From positions 310,001 to 374,000 of the forward strand of contig JADJXL010000003.1 of assembly GCA_016715885.1 (NCBI GenBank): a stretch of 64,000 bases of DNA. Direction: 5' to 3'. This stretch comes from Polyangiaceae bacterium (GTDB lineage Bacteria; Myxococcota_A; Polyangia; Polyangiales; Polyangiaceae). A program made the position numbers and the translations under genes. Below the pieces are notes generated by a model. The model ran no database searches. It saw only the letters and a list, made by a program, of their open reading frames with translations, and was not told the DNA's origin. Numbering within the stretch: the stretch's first letter is position 1; every line of letters starts with the position of its first letter. Below, one piece after another: positions 1 through 8,583 of this stretch.

Positions 1-544
1 AATGAGATAGGTCGGAGCTTATGACGATGAGCGTTTCCGGGCCACCCCAAAGCCTCTCGATGATGCCCGCGACCTCTTCGGGGCCTGCATCACCCACAGC
101 AATGGGCACGATATCGAAAGATGCAAGTACCGATTGCAAAAATGGCAGCTCCACTTCCAGGCTGTGCTCGCGAGCATGTGCCGCCACATTCCGCGGAAGG
201 CCCAGACTCGCCGCTGCATCGGCATCGATTCGTATGCGCCCAAGCGGCGTGTCGAATGCATCGGCATCTGGAAGAGCCAAACCGTGCAAATACACGCGAT
301 GCGCAGGCCCAAACAACACGACGCGACGAATTTTTTCGCGAAAGGCGCGTAAGCACGCGTATGCGCTCGCCGCAATCGGACCCGAGTACACGTAACCGGC
401 GTGCGGAACGACGAGCGCTTTCGGCATGCGCTCGGGCTGGGAAACCTCTGCCGACGCGAGCATGCTCGCGACATCCGCAGCGAGCCGCCTCGGTTCAGCG
501 GGGTAAAACATGCCCGCCACAGCGGGTGGTCGAACGCAAAGCAT
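1..544 (-). CDS. MEMO1-family protein (AmmeMemoRadiSam system protein B type), 3' part beyond the left edge
   Basis: The minus-strand frame starting at 544 reads MLCVRPPAVAGMFYPAEP, the usual N-terminus of MEMO/COG1355 proteins (PAVAG.FYP). It then shows VVPHAGYVYSGP (about residue 50), LFGPAHRVY, AREHSLEVELPFL and VISSDLSH at the window edge. The conserved His residues correspond to the metal- or ligand-binding site of this fold. 181 codons are visible and the C-terminus is cut off. The family is related to aromatic-ring dioxygenases, but its bacterial function is not firmly known; members often accompany AMMECR1 and radical-SAM partners, neither of which is visible here. The start is the ATG before the conserved PAVAG block. 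It is divergent from the Pro-rich gene at 707. Identification is firm; biochemical role is not. Confidence 0.85.
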   Translation of the reverse strand, partial: MLCVRPPAVAGMFYPAEPRRLAADVASMLASAEVSQPERMPKALVVPHAGYVYSGPIAASAYACLRAFREKIRRVVLFGPAHRVYLHGLALPDADAFDTPLGRIRIDADAAASLGLPRNVAAHAREHSLEVELPFLQSVLASFDIVPIAVGDAGPEEVAGIIERLWGGPETLIVISSDLSH

Positions 545-706
545 ACTTCATGAGCATAGATCGAAATTCGACGCCGCTCATCGCCAATGCATAGGTTGCA
601 AGCAGAATCAAGATCTTTCGTCACACACGCTCGCCATTTGTAACCTGAGCATTCGTCTCATTTCGTGCACGCGACGCTTGCTCGTGGCACATTGCACGGT
701 GAAGCC

Positions 707-1234
707 ATGAGCGACGAACAGACGACGCCCGCCTCGATCCCTCCCTCCGAGGACAAACCCGCGACGGAAAGTGCCTCCGCTGCTGCAAATTCAGAAGGCA
801 CGGAAGAATCGTCGAACAATGCACCAAAGAACATGGCCGCACAGCCCGTGCCGCCCATGGCAGCCATTCCCGACGTCACGGTGCCACCGATGCCGGAAAT
901 CCCAAGCGTGGTCGTTCCGCCGCTGTCACCGGAAAGCAAGGCGCCCGCGGCTGCGCCTGCGAACGAAACGCCGAGCACCGCAGCCGCTCCCGAAGCAAAG
1001 CCCTCCGCGCCCCCGGCACCGATTCCGCCGGATACCTATCCGATCCCGAATCCGCCCGCCGATTATCCCGTTCCGGGCGCACTTGCCGATTATCCCGTTC
1101 CTGTTCCGCCTGCCGATTATCCCGTCCCGAATCCGCCTGCCGACTACCCCGTACCGAATCCGCCGGCCGCATACCCCGTGCCGAATCCGCCCGCTGACTA
1201 CCCAGTTCCTGCTCCTCCCGACGGTGCCGTCTAG
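707..1234 (+). CDS. Pro-rich repeat protein, function unknown
   Basis: The 175-residue product has no signal peptide or membrane segment. The first ~110 residues are low-complexity Ser/Ala/Pro/Glu. The C-terminal third is seven consecutive nine-residue repeats of the type YPVPNPPAD. The ATG at 707 (MSDEQTT) is chosen over an upstream GTG at 665 because the intervening residues look non-coding. Codon use fits the neighbourhood. Pro-rich arrays like this are often extended spacers or ligands for SH3/WW-like or cytoskeletal partners, but nothing here shows a partner. It is divergent from the MEMO gene and upstream of an aminotransferase. Confidence 0.6.
   Translation: MSDEQTTPASIPPSEDKPATESASAAANSEGTEESSNNAPKNMAAQPVPPMAAIPDVTVPPMPEIPSVVVPPLSPESKAPAAAPANETPSTAAAPEAKPSAPPAPIPPDTYPIPNPPADYPVPGALADYPVPVPPADYPVPNPPADYPVPNPPAAYPVPNPPADYPVPAPPDGAV
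1037..1225 (+). repeat. Seven 27-bp tandem repeats coding for a Tyr-Pro nonapeptide
   Basis: TAT (Tyr) codons recur exactly every 27 bases at 1037, 1064, 1091, 1118, 1145, 1172 and 1199, each opening a YP[VI]P-type unit. The last units diverge at positions 5 to 9 (PAPPDG, PGALAD). The repeat is in frame with the host gene, so copy number can change without breaking it. Confidence 0.9.
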
Positions 1235-1332
1235 CTCGATCGGAACGGCCCAGACAAACCAGAAACCAAGCTCGTCGAATCGTCGAAGTCGCTCTCCCAT
1301 CGAGCGGATCTTTCGCTAGACTACGCGCCCAC

Positions 1333-2625
1333 ATGGCCACAGCTCCTGTCTTTCCCTCGCTGGAGGTCGGCGATGCCGGCCTTTCCGCCCTCGCTCGCGG
1401 CGTCATCGGCTCCGAAATTTTGAAAATTGCCGGAGAAATCCGATCGCTCAAGGCCAAGGGCGCGCAGATCTGCAACCTCACCGTCGGCGACTTCGACCCG
1501 GCTTATTTTCCTATCCCGAGTGAGCTTTGCGACGGCACGCGCGCCGCGCTGGCCGAAGGCCACACGAATTATCCACCGTCCGACGGCGTGCTCGTGCTTC
1601 GCGAGGCGCTCGTTCGATATTACGAACGCGAGCTCGGCATCAAGTACCCAATCGAATCGGTGATCGTCGCTGGCGGCGCACGCCCGCTCCTTTACGGCGC
1701 ATACCGGACGCTGATCGATCCCGGCGATGTCGCCGTTTATCCCGTGCCGTCGTGGAACAACAACCACTACGCGTATTTGTCGGGGGCCAAGCCCGTCGAA
1801 TTGCCGGTATCTGCCGAAACGAACTTCTTCCCGACGGCAGATCACTTCCGCCCGCACATCCGCGAAGCACGCCTATTGCTCATCAACTCGCCCCTCAATC
1901 CAACGGGAACGGTGATTGACCAAGACGAACTCGCTCGCATCGCGGTTCTCGTCGTCGAGGAAAACAAGCGGCGCGCGAGCGAAGGCAGTCGTCCCGTCTA
2001 CCTCGTGTACGATCAAGTCTACTGGATGCTGACGCATGGAGATGCGCGTCACTACACGCCCGTGTCACTCGTCCCCGAAGTCGCTCCGTACACGCTGCTT
2101 CTCGATGCCTTGTCGAAGTCGTTTTGTGCCACGGGTTTGCGCGTCGGATGGGGCTTCATGCCGCCAGCCGTGAGGCGACGCATGGCCGACATTCTGGGGC
2201 ACGTCGGTGCATGGGCACCAAAACCGGAACAGGTCGCCACAGCCGCGCTCCTCGATGCGCCAGAAACGATGAACGCGTTTCTTGCTGCATCAAAAGCGAA
2301 GGTGAAAGAGCGGCTCGATGCACTGCATGCAGGCTTTGCCGCAATGAAACGTGACGGTCTCGCCGTGGATGCGATCGCGCCGCAAGGAGCGATCTATCTG
2401 TCCGCCAAGTTCGACTGGATCGGAAAGACCATCCGTGGTCGTACGGTCCGGACAAACGAAGACATCCGCAAACTCTTGCTCGAAGAAGCCGGTTTGGCGG
2501 TGGTGCCTTTCCAAGCTTTCGGCCTGCGAGAAGACACTGGCTGGTTCCGCTTGAGCATCGGTGCCGTCTCGATGGACGACATTCACTCCGCGTTTCCGCG
2601 CCTTCGCGCGCTCTTGGCTGGCTGA
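1333..2625 (+). CDS. PLP-dependent class I/II aminotransferase
   Basis: 430 residues, the usual length for fold-type I aspartate/aromatic aminotransferases. Visible landmarks are YPPSDGVLVLREAL near residue 78, SWNNN (PLP stacking region), INSPLNPTG near 180 with the conserved Asn-Pro, VYDQVYW with the PLP-binding Asp/Tyr, and DALSKSFCATGLRVGW where the Ser-Lys supplies the Schiff-base lysine. A C-terminal WFRLSIG carries the carboxylate-binding Arg. It transfers amino groups between an amino acid and a 2-oxo acid in the cytoplasm; substrate cannot be read from sequence. It converges on the lipoprotein gene at 2654. Confidence 0.9.
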   Translation: MATAPVFPSLEVGDAGLSALARGVIGSEILKIAGEIRSLKAKGAQICNLTVGDFDPAYFPIPSELCDGTRAALAEGHTNYPPSDGVLVLREALVRYYERELGIKYPIESVIVAGGARPLLYGAYRTLIDPGDVAVYPVPSWNNNHYAYLSGAKPVELPVSAETNFFPTADHFRPHIREARLLLINSPLNPTGTVIDQDELARIAVLVVEENKRRASEGSRPVYLVYDQVYWMLTHGDARHYTPVSLVPEVAPYTLLLDALSKSFCATGLRVGWGFMPPAVRRRMADILGHVGAWAPKPEQVATAALLDAPETMNAFLAASKAKVKERLDALHAGFAAMKRDGLAVDAIAPQGAIYLSAKFDWIGKTIRGRTVRTNEDIRKLLLEEAGLAVVPFQAFGLREDTGWFRLSIGAVSMDDIHSAFPRLRALLAG

Positions 2626-2640
2626 CTCATCTCGATCGAC

Positions 2641-2666
2641 GCCGAACCGACCCTCAAGGGTTCGGC
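2641..2666. terminator. Hairpin between convergent genes
   Basis: GCCGAACC (2641-2648) pairs with GGTTCGGC (2659-2666) around a 10-nt loop. It lies just after the aminotransferase stop and overlaps the end of the convergent lipoprotein gene, so it could serve both strands. There is no T-tract, so termination is an inference. Confidence 0.4.
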
Positions 2667-3436
2667 GGTTTGCTCGCAACGACTTCCAGCTCCACTTCTG
2701 CACGCGCGTGAACGCTTGCATCACACGCAGGCACTCCATCGCACTTCTCGACAGGCACGTTCGCCGTCACTTCGACTTGCAACATGCCCTTCCCCGCCGG
2801 TGCATCTGCAGGCAAACGTATGTGCACCAAGGATCCATCGACCCGCGTCCAGGCCGTCGACGACAACGAGAGCGCTGCATCGTCGTACACGAAGTCCACA
2901 AGCAAAAGCTCGGGATCGATTTCGTCCGTCGCGACCGACCAGTCGAACGACGTTTCGACCCCAGCCTCGATGGGGACATCCTTCACGGTGGGCGCAATCG
3001 TTCGTTCCTGCAGCAAACCGGTCGCTTCGACCGTGATCGTCTTGGTGTCGTCCTCGACGATGAAACGAGTCGATGCTTTGCCGAGATCGCTCGAGGCAAC
3101 GTTCCGGCGAAACGTGGGCATGCCGCAGATCCAGCCGCCTTGCGAGTTTGGCTGTTGACCTCCACGAATGAACACGTCCATGGGTTTGTCGTCGACCCGC
3201 GCCTCGATGTCGTCCTTCATCGTCGGGCACATGCCCTCTTTGCCTTCGAGCACGAGCTGCGATCGCGACACGTCCGCAAGCTCGACGGTCACATGCGCGC
3301 TCACGGGGGCGAACTCCGCAAGGCTCACGCTCTCGTCGAAAAATTCGTCGAACAACGTACAGCCGGTGGCGCAAATGCCGAAGATAGCGACGGGGATGAA
3401 GGAGAGGATTTGGCGGGCGAGTGAGCGAGGCGGCAT
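2654..3436 (-). CDS. Secreted lipoprotein of unknown function
   Basis: 260 residues from the ATG at 3436. The N-terminus MPPRSLARQILSFIPVAIF is a signal peptide ending in the lipobox ICATGC, so Cys is predicted to be lipidated and the protein anchored to an envelope membrane. The mature part has paired cysteines (GMCP, WICGMP, EKC, PAC) and alternating beta-strand-like segments, consistent with Ig/CalX-like folds, but I recognise no named domain. A longer reading from 3502 adds residues that would spoil the signal peptide. Its upstream gap (3437-3693) shows no further gene. Confidence 0.75.
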   Translation of the reverse strand: MPPRSLARQILSFIPVAIFGICATGCTLFDEFFDESVSLAEFAPVSAHVTVELADVSRSQLVLEGKEGMCPTMKDDIEARVDDKPMDVFIRGGQQPNSQGGWICGMPTFRRNVASSDLGKASTRFIVEDDTKTITVEATGLLQERTIAPTVKDVPIEAGVETSFDWSVATDEIDPELLLVDFVYDDAALSLSSTAWTRVDGSLVHIRLPADAPAGKGMLQVEVTANVPVEKCDGVPACDASVHARAEVELEVVASKPPNP

Positions 3437-3693
3437 TCCGGAGTCCGTGGGCAAACTGCGTACCGCGAGTGGACAAACACCGCAAACATGGTTGTCCTGC
3501 AAAATTGACGCAACGTGCGCAAATTACCCTTCGCGCCCGACGTCGAACAGAGCCTTCGTTTCGCCGGTTGGCGCACGCAGGGGTGCGTTGAGGCGTACGC
3601 GGTCCTGCGGCATGGACTCCACATGCGGCGGATATTCCGCGGTCGAGTGCGCACCCAATGCACAGTCCGTTCAGCAGGCTCGCGGTATGACGT

Positions 3694-4740
3694 TCAGGGC
3701 GACCACTTATGCGTCCGCATCGTGCGCGCCTGCGTGATGCGCTCCATCGCGCGCGCTTCGGCGACTTCGACCGGCGTTTTTCGCACGCGCAGCGCTTCTT
3801 CCAACACTTCGCGAGCCACGACCCCGAGCCGATCGACGAGCGGACTTGGATCGTCGAGCTTCATCACGGACCGGCCGATGCCGTCTACGACAGCGCCCGC
3901 AGACGCGATCGCATCGGGCACGTGCAGAATGCCGCGCCGCGCGAGCACATGTGCAACTTCTGCCGATGCGAGCGCGTTGTTCGCCCCTCCGCAGACGGCC
4001 CACGCGTGCATCTCGCGAGCAACATCGTCGGTGATCACGCCACCGATGGCGCACGGAGCAACCACGTCGACTCGTTCTAGCAAGATGCGCTCTGCACTGA
4101 CGACACGTGCATTCGGGATCTCGTTCGCGACCCGTGCCGCGCGCTCCGTGTCCACATCGGCAACCAGGACCTTCATGCCTGCTGCCGCGACGGCTCGAGC
4201 CACGCCTGCGCCGATGCTTCCTGCACCTTGCACGGCAACGGACAGGCCCGACGACGCGACACCACGCACCGCAGCACATGCGTCGATGCATCGCACGAGG
4301 CCCCGAGCAACCGATGCCGCGAGGTGTCGTTCGTCGGTGTGCACGTATTGCGACGAAGTCGCCATGGCCTGCAGATCGGCCGCTGTCGTTCCTAGGTCAC
4401 CCGCGGTCCGGAAGAGCCCTCCAAGCTCCTCGATGACCTGCCCAAGACGCGTGAATGCCGCGTCGCGACGTAACCCATCGTGAAGCAGAACGACCGCTTT
4501 GCCTCCTCCTGCATCGAGTCCCGCGAGCGAGCACTTGTGCGTCATGGCGCGCGCAAGGCGCAGCGCATCTTCGAGCGCGTCTTTTGCCGTTGGATATCGC
4601 ATGGTGCGTACGCCACCCGCGGCCGGCCCGAGTGTCGTGTCATCGATTGCGATGAATGCCCGCAAACCCGACGCATCGTCAGCGACGGCGATGATGCGCG
4701 CTCCGCCTGCTTCGCCAGCGATGGAAAATAGCTCGTCCAT
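3694..4740 (-). CDS. Glu/Leu/Phe/Val-type dehydrogenase (leucine-dehydrogenase-like)
   Basis: 348 residues from the ATG at 4740, close to leucine/phenylalanine dehydrogenases (~350-370). The N-terminal dimerisation domain has LGPAAGGVRTMRYP, then MTHKCSLAGLDAGGGKAVV, holding the substrate-binding and catalytic lysines. GDLGTT follows, then the NAD-binding Rossmann motif VQGAGSIGAGVA near residue 175 and CGGANNALA. It would oxidatively deaminate a branched-chain or aromatic amino acid with NAD+. A purine-rich GAAAGGA lies about 12 nt upstream of this ATG. A start at 4842 would add a non-conserved basic stretch and is rejected. Tryptophan dehydrogenase-like specificity cannot be excluded. Confidence 0.85.
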   Translation of the reverse strand: MDELFSIAGEAGGARIIAVADDASGLRAFIAIDDTTLGPAAGGVRTMRYPTAKDALEDALRLARAMTHKCSLAGLDAGGGKAVVLLHDGLRRDAAFTRLGQVIEELGGLFRTAGDLGTTAADLQAMATSSQYVHTDERHLAASVARGLVRCIDACAAVRGVASSGLSVAVQGAGSIGAGVARAVAAAGMKVLVADVDTERAARVANEIPNARVVSAERILLERVDVVAPCAIGGVITDDVAREMHAWAVCGGANNALASAEVAHVLARRGILHVPDAIASAGAVVDGIGRSVMKLDDPSPLVDRLGVVAREVLEEALRVRKTPVEVAEARAMERITQARTMRTHKWSP

Positions 4741-4932
4741 GAGATTGGCGTTGGTCCTTTCACGGGACGAACACGTGGGTTCGGCCTCGGTTCGATATCG
4801 TCGGCGATCTGCTTTGGGATCACAGGAAGCTTCGGATCCCAACGAAAGCGATGTAGGCTGCGATCGTGAAGCTTTTGGTCAACCAGCTTTTACAGAATGC
4901 ACTTTGCTGTTAGCGTGAAGAAGGACGTCTGA

Positions 4933-6357
4933 ATGAAGGCTGGTCAGCTTGTCACGCCGACGCTGAAGCTCATGCGCATCCTTGGCAAAGGAGGCATGGG
5001 GAGCGTTTGGCTTGCCGACCACCTCACGCTCGGCACGCCGGTCGCGATCAAGTTCATGTCGGTCGCCAATCTGGACGACGAAACGCTGATGCAGCGCTTT
5101 CGCACGGAAGCGCAGGCCGCGGCGCAGATCAGACATCCCCACGTGGCACAAGTCTTTGACCACGGCGTGATGCCCGACGGTGTTCCGTACATCGTGATGG
5201 AGTATCTGGAAGGCGAAGACTTGAAGCGCGCAGTTCGGCGTGTTGGACCGCTTCCGGTCGCCGATGTCGCGCGTGTCGTGACGCAATCGGCCAAAGCATT
5301 GGGGCGCGCGCACAGCCTCGGCATCGTTCATCGCGACATCAAGCCGGACAACATCTTTCTCTGCAACATCGACGGAGAAATCTTCATCAAGCTGCTCGAC
5401 TTCGGCGTTGCGAAGATTGATCAGGGCGCGGCGATGGCAGGCGCGACGACGACGGGCTCGATGATGGGCACTCCACTGTACATGAGCCCCGAGCAACTGC
5501 TGAGCGCGCGAACCGTCAGCCACAAGTCGGATCTGTGGTCGCTTGCAGTCGTCGCCTATTTCGCGCTCACCGGCCGCGTGCCCTTCAATGGTGAGACGAT
5601 CGGGTCGCTTTCGGTCGCGGTCCATGGAGGCGTCTTTCCACCTCCAAGCTCGCTCAGACCCGGGTTGCCTCCCACCATCGATGCGTGGTTTGTCCGGATG
5701 CTCAAGCGCGATCCGAACGAGCGTTACGACTCGGCGAAGGAGATGGCGGAAGCGTTCGAGCATGCCGCTTCGATGCGGGCTCCGATGCCATCGATGTCCA
5801 TGATGCCGTTGCCGCCCGCTTCCCTGCCGCCTATTTCGGCGCCACCAGCTTCGTTGCCGCCGCCGATCAGCGCGCCACTTCCGAACTACCCTTCCGTCCT
5901 TTCGCAGTCCACGCCTTCGAGCGCCGGCGCTTCGAGCATGATTGGCATGCCGCAGCCAACGTTCGCTGGAACGGCATCCGATGCAGGGCGACGAAACTCG
6001 GCGACCAAAAAGCAACTGCTCGTCGCTGCCGGTGCAGCGGCTGGTGTCGTGCTCACGCTGGGGATCATCCTGGTAGCGGTGTCGACCGGATCGAAAGACG
6101 ATGTTCCTCCCGAGCCCGCGGCTCAACCGGACAAACCCGTCGTTCAAGCAGTTTCCGCGCTTCCTGCAGCGACCGTCGCTGCGGCTCCTCTGGAAACGAC
6201 GCAAGTCCAAACGGCTCCGAGCGCCAGCGCCGCTGCCAGTGCAACGTCGACCAAATCTGCGTCGGACAAACCCACACGCGTCGTCACACCACCGGCGCCT
6301 CCTGGGCCCAGGACCGGCCCGGCCAAGCCCCCACCCAAAGACACCATCGGCTTTTGA
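4933..6357 (+). CDS. Membrane-anchored Hanks-type Ser/Thr protein kinase
   Basis: 474 residues. Kinase domain about 12-275: glycine loop GKGGMGSVW at 18-26, AIK with Lys40, Glu59 in helix C, catalytic loop HRDIKPDN at 133-140, DFG at 156-158 and activation segment GTPLYMSPEQL. All catalytic residues are present. A Pro-rich juxtamembrane linker leads to one transmembrane helix at about 360-383 and a ~90-residue Ala/Pro/Thr-rich outer segment without a known sensor domain. An AAGGA Shine-Dalgarno sits 8 nt before the ATG. The next gene begins 11 nt downstream, so the two are probably co-transcribed. Confidence 0.93.
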   Translation: MKAGQLVTPTLKLMRILGKGGMGSVWLADHLTLGTPVAIKFMSVANLDDETLMQRFRTEAQAAAQIRHPHVAQVFDHGVMPDGVPYIVMEYLEGEDLKRAVRRVGPLPVADVARVVTQSAKALGRAHSLGIVHRDIKPDNIFLCNIDGEIFIKLLDFGVAKIDQGAAMAGATTTGSMMGTPLYMSPEQLLSARTVSHKSDLWSLAVVAYFALTGRVPFNGETIGSLSVAVHGGVFPPPSSLRPGLPPTIDAWFVRMLKRDPNERYDSAKEMAEAFEHAASMRAPMPSMSMMPLPPASLPPISAPPASLPPPISAPLPNYPSVLSQSTPSSAGASSMIGMPQPTFAGTASDAGRRNSATKKQLLVAAGAAAGVVLTLGIILVAVSTGSKDDVPPEPAAQPDKPVVQAVSALPAATVAAAPLETTQVQTAPSASAAASATSTKSASDKPTRVVTPPAPPGPRTGPAKPPPKDTIGF

Positions 6358-6368
6358 AAAGCGTTTCC

Positions 6369-7352
6369 ATGCATCTCACGACGAAGCGAATCGGGGCATC
6401 TCTAGGGTTGTGCGTGCTGACGCTCGCCTTTGCGAGTGCCGCGCACGCCCAAGGTGCAAAGCAGCCCTCGGCAGCCGCGAAGGACACCGCACGCACGCTC
6501 CTGCTCGACTGCCGCGACAAGTTTGGAAAGAACGACCTCGATGGAGCACTGAAGTCGTGTCAGGGCGCGCATTCGATCATGGGCGTGCCGACGACCGGAC
6601 TCGATCTCGCCAAGGTGCAGCAGGCCATGGGGCTGTTCGTCGAAGCTCGCGAAACAGCCCTGGAAGCCGTTCGTTTCGACAACTCCGCAAACAATGCAGC
6701 GTTCTCGCAAGCGCAAGCCGAAGCCAACAAGATCGCGCAAGACCTGGAAAAACGCATCCCGTCGCTCGTCATCACCGTCTCCGGTTTGCCCGATGGAACG
6801 ACTGCACGCGTCGTCGTCGGTTCTGACGAAGTACCTCCGGCAGCCCTTTCGTTGCCTTTCCGCGTCAATCCCGGAGATCGCACCGTCGTCGCGTCTGCCG
6901 ACGGTTTTGCCGACGCCAAGCGCACCATCAAAGTTCCAGAAGGACAAACCGTACCGGTCGAGCTCGTCATGAAGCCACCGACCTCGGACAAACCCGATAC
7001 CGGCCGAAAGATTCCCGTCTGGGCATGGGCTGCGGGCGGCGTTGGCGTGCTCGGAGCTGCAGGAGCCGTGATCTTCGGCATCGACTTCGCGGACACGCAA
7101 GAGCGCGTCGAGCGCGACTGTCCCAACAACCAATGCGGGCCGAGCTATACGGCTGAAGAAGCGCAAGACCTTCAAGCTCGATGGAACCGATCGCTCGCGC
7201 TCACCGTCGTTTCCGCAACCGTGGGCGCGGCATGCATCGGAGCCGCGGTTTTCGGGATCGTCACCGCTCCGAAAAAGACGGAACAAACGGCGCGGATCGT
7301 TCCCTGGATTGGCCGTGATGTCGGCGGCGCAATCATCCAAGGTTCTTTCTAA
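6369..7352 (+). CDS. Secreted PEGA-like envelope protein with two C-terminal membrane helices
   Basis: 327 residues with a signal peptide (LGLCVLTLAFASAAHAQ). An alpha-helical TPR-like region follows (about 35-130: LLLDCRDKFGKNDLDGALKSC). A beta-rich PEGA-like segment (VVGSDEVPPAALSLPFRVNPGDRTV) is recognised by its GDRTVVASADGF turn, and two hydrophobic helices end the protein (IPVWAWAAGG onward, SLALTVVSATVG onward). This layout is common beside myxobacterial Ser/Thr kinases, and it starts 11 nt after the kinase stop. It may be a kinase partner or substrate, which is an inference from context only. Confidence 0.75.
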   Translation: MHLTTKRIGASLGLCVLTLAFASAAHAQGAKQPSAAAKDTARTLLLDCRDKFGKNDLDGALKSCQGAHSIMGVPTTGLDLAKVQQAMGLFVEARETALEAVRFDNSANNAAFSQAQAEANKIAQDLEKRIPSLVITVSGLPDGTTARVVVGSDEVPPAALSLPFRVNPGDRTVVASADGFADAKRTIKVPEGQTVPVELVMKPPTSDKPDTGRKIPVWAWAAGGVGVLGAAGAVIFGIDFADTQERVERDCPNNQCGPSYTAEEAQDLQARWNRSLALTVVSATVGAACIGAAVFGIVTAPKKTEQTARIVPWIGRDVGGAIIQGSF

Positions 7353-7456
7353 CGTACGCGTTGAGTCTTTCCGCTCGTACCACACATGCGATCGCGTCAC
7401 GGCGCACGCACCCGCGCTCAGCCTGGCGTATCCTCTTGTGATACACTCGGTTTCTC

Positions 7457-8515
7457 GTGCTGCTCCTTCGCCTACGTATCGTTTCGCTCGGACCGTTTGG
7501 AGACATCACGATCCCGTTCTGCGACGACGAGGGAACACCGAAGCCCGTCGTCGTGCTCTTTGGTGGCGAAGGCGTCGGGAAAACCTCGATTCTATCGGCC
7601 ATTGCGACGACGAGACCGGGTCACACGATCGCACAGCATCAGCCATGGCGGGCGGAGCCATCGAGCGATGGACCACCGTTCGTCGTGTCCGAATGGCACC
7701 TCGGTGACGACGACCCCGCTCGTCCGCATCCGCTCAAGCTTGCGAGTCCCAACGCACGTCTCGACGAGCGGGACGACGAAGCACTTCTGCGCCGTCGCGA
7801 GCAGACGCTTTTCGATCGTCGCGCGGGTGAACGTGGGTTTGTCCTGGTCGCCATCTCGGGTGCTCGCTGGTTTTCGCGCACCGCCGTGATGCTCACATCG
7901 CCCGAGCGAACACTGTTGCGATACGACGTCCGATCCGCTGCGAATTTCGATGATGCGACGCGCACGGACTTGGCTCGCGAGACCAAGCAGATTCTCTCGT
8001 TTGCGTGCATCGCCTCGGCGCTTGCACAACAAGCCGACGACACGCCGCCGACAGCGTCGCGACTCGAAGATGCGCTGCGGCTCGTGCTCGCTGCGCTCCT
8101 CGACGACGACGGCTACCACTTTCTCGGCGTCGATCCCGTACGACTCGAACCCGTGTTTCGGGATCCTGAAAATCGGCGTGTGGAGTTCGACGATCTCCCG
8201 CGAAGCTTGCGCCATCTCGTGTCGTTCGGTGCACTCGTCACGCGTAGTCTTGCGGCCGCGTGGCCCGATCGTGATCCGCGCGAGGGCGAGGGCGTCGTCT
8301 TGCTCGACGATATCGAAAGCGAACAGCCGATTTTCCGGCAGAGGACCATCGTGGGCCGACTGCATCGAGCCTTGCCGCGAGTTCAGTGGATCATCACGAC
8401 GAGCTCTACGGACGTAGCGCTTGGTTGTGCAACGGCGGATCTCGTCGTGCTGCGAAGGCGACCGGGAGGAGCGGCTGTCGATCTTCACGAAGGCGTCGAC
8501 GCGGTTCTCCATTAG
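7457..8515 (+). CDS. P-loop ATPase with AAA/RecF-like layout
   Basis: 352 residues from a GTG start. Walker A is GGEGVGKTS at 36-44 and Walker B is GVVLLDDIE near 280, followed by a sensor-like WIITTSSTD. The order (N-terminal beta-rich strand pair, P-loop, long insertion, late Walker B and distal sensor) resembles the short AAA_21/OLD-RecF ATPase group that acts alone or beside nucleases. No nuclease gene adjoins it. No membrane segment. Role unknown. Confidence 0.7.
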   Translation: MLLLRLRIVSLGPFGDITIPFCDDEGTPKPVVVLFGGEGVGKTSILSAIATTRPGHTIAQHQPWRAEPSSDGPPFVVSEWHLGDDDPARPHPLKLASPNARLDERDDEALLRRREQTLFDRRAGERGFVLVAISGARWFSRTAVMLTSPERTLLRYDVRSAANFDDATRTDLARETKQILSFACIASALAQQADDTPPTASRLEDALRLVLAALLDDDGYHFLGVDPVRLEPVFRDPENRRVEFDDLPRSLRHLVSFGALVTRSLAAAWPDRDPREGEGVVLLDDIESEQPIFRQRTIVGRLHRALPRVQWIITTSSTDVALGCATADLVVLRRRPGGAAVDLHEGVDAVLH

Positions 8516-8583
8516 GCCGCCCTTTGCGCGGGCATGGATGATACGCTCGACGAGCCTGCCCACTCGGGCCGGCACCACCTACG

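Noticed and set aside
19..624. A 201-codon minus-strand frame over the MEMO-like gene
   Set aside because: The neighbouring frame gives the MEMO motifs; this one is a basic, Cys/Met-rich mixture without domains.
681..700. TGGCAC near TTGCA, resembling a sigma-54 promoter before the Pro-rich gene
   Set aside because: The required N5 spacer between the GG and GC elements is missing.
3437..3693. A possible gene in the gap before the lipoprotein gene
   Set aside because: Frames here are short or Arg/Cys-rich without conserved features.
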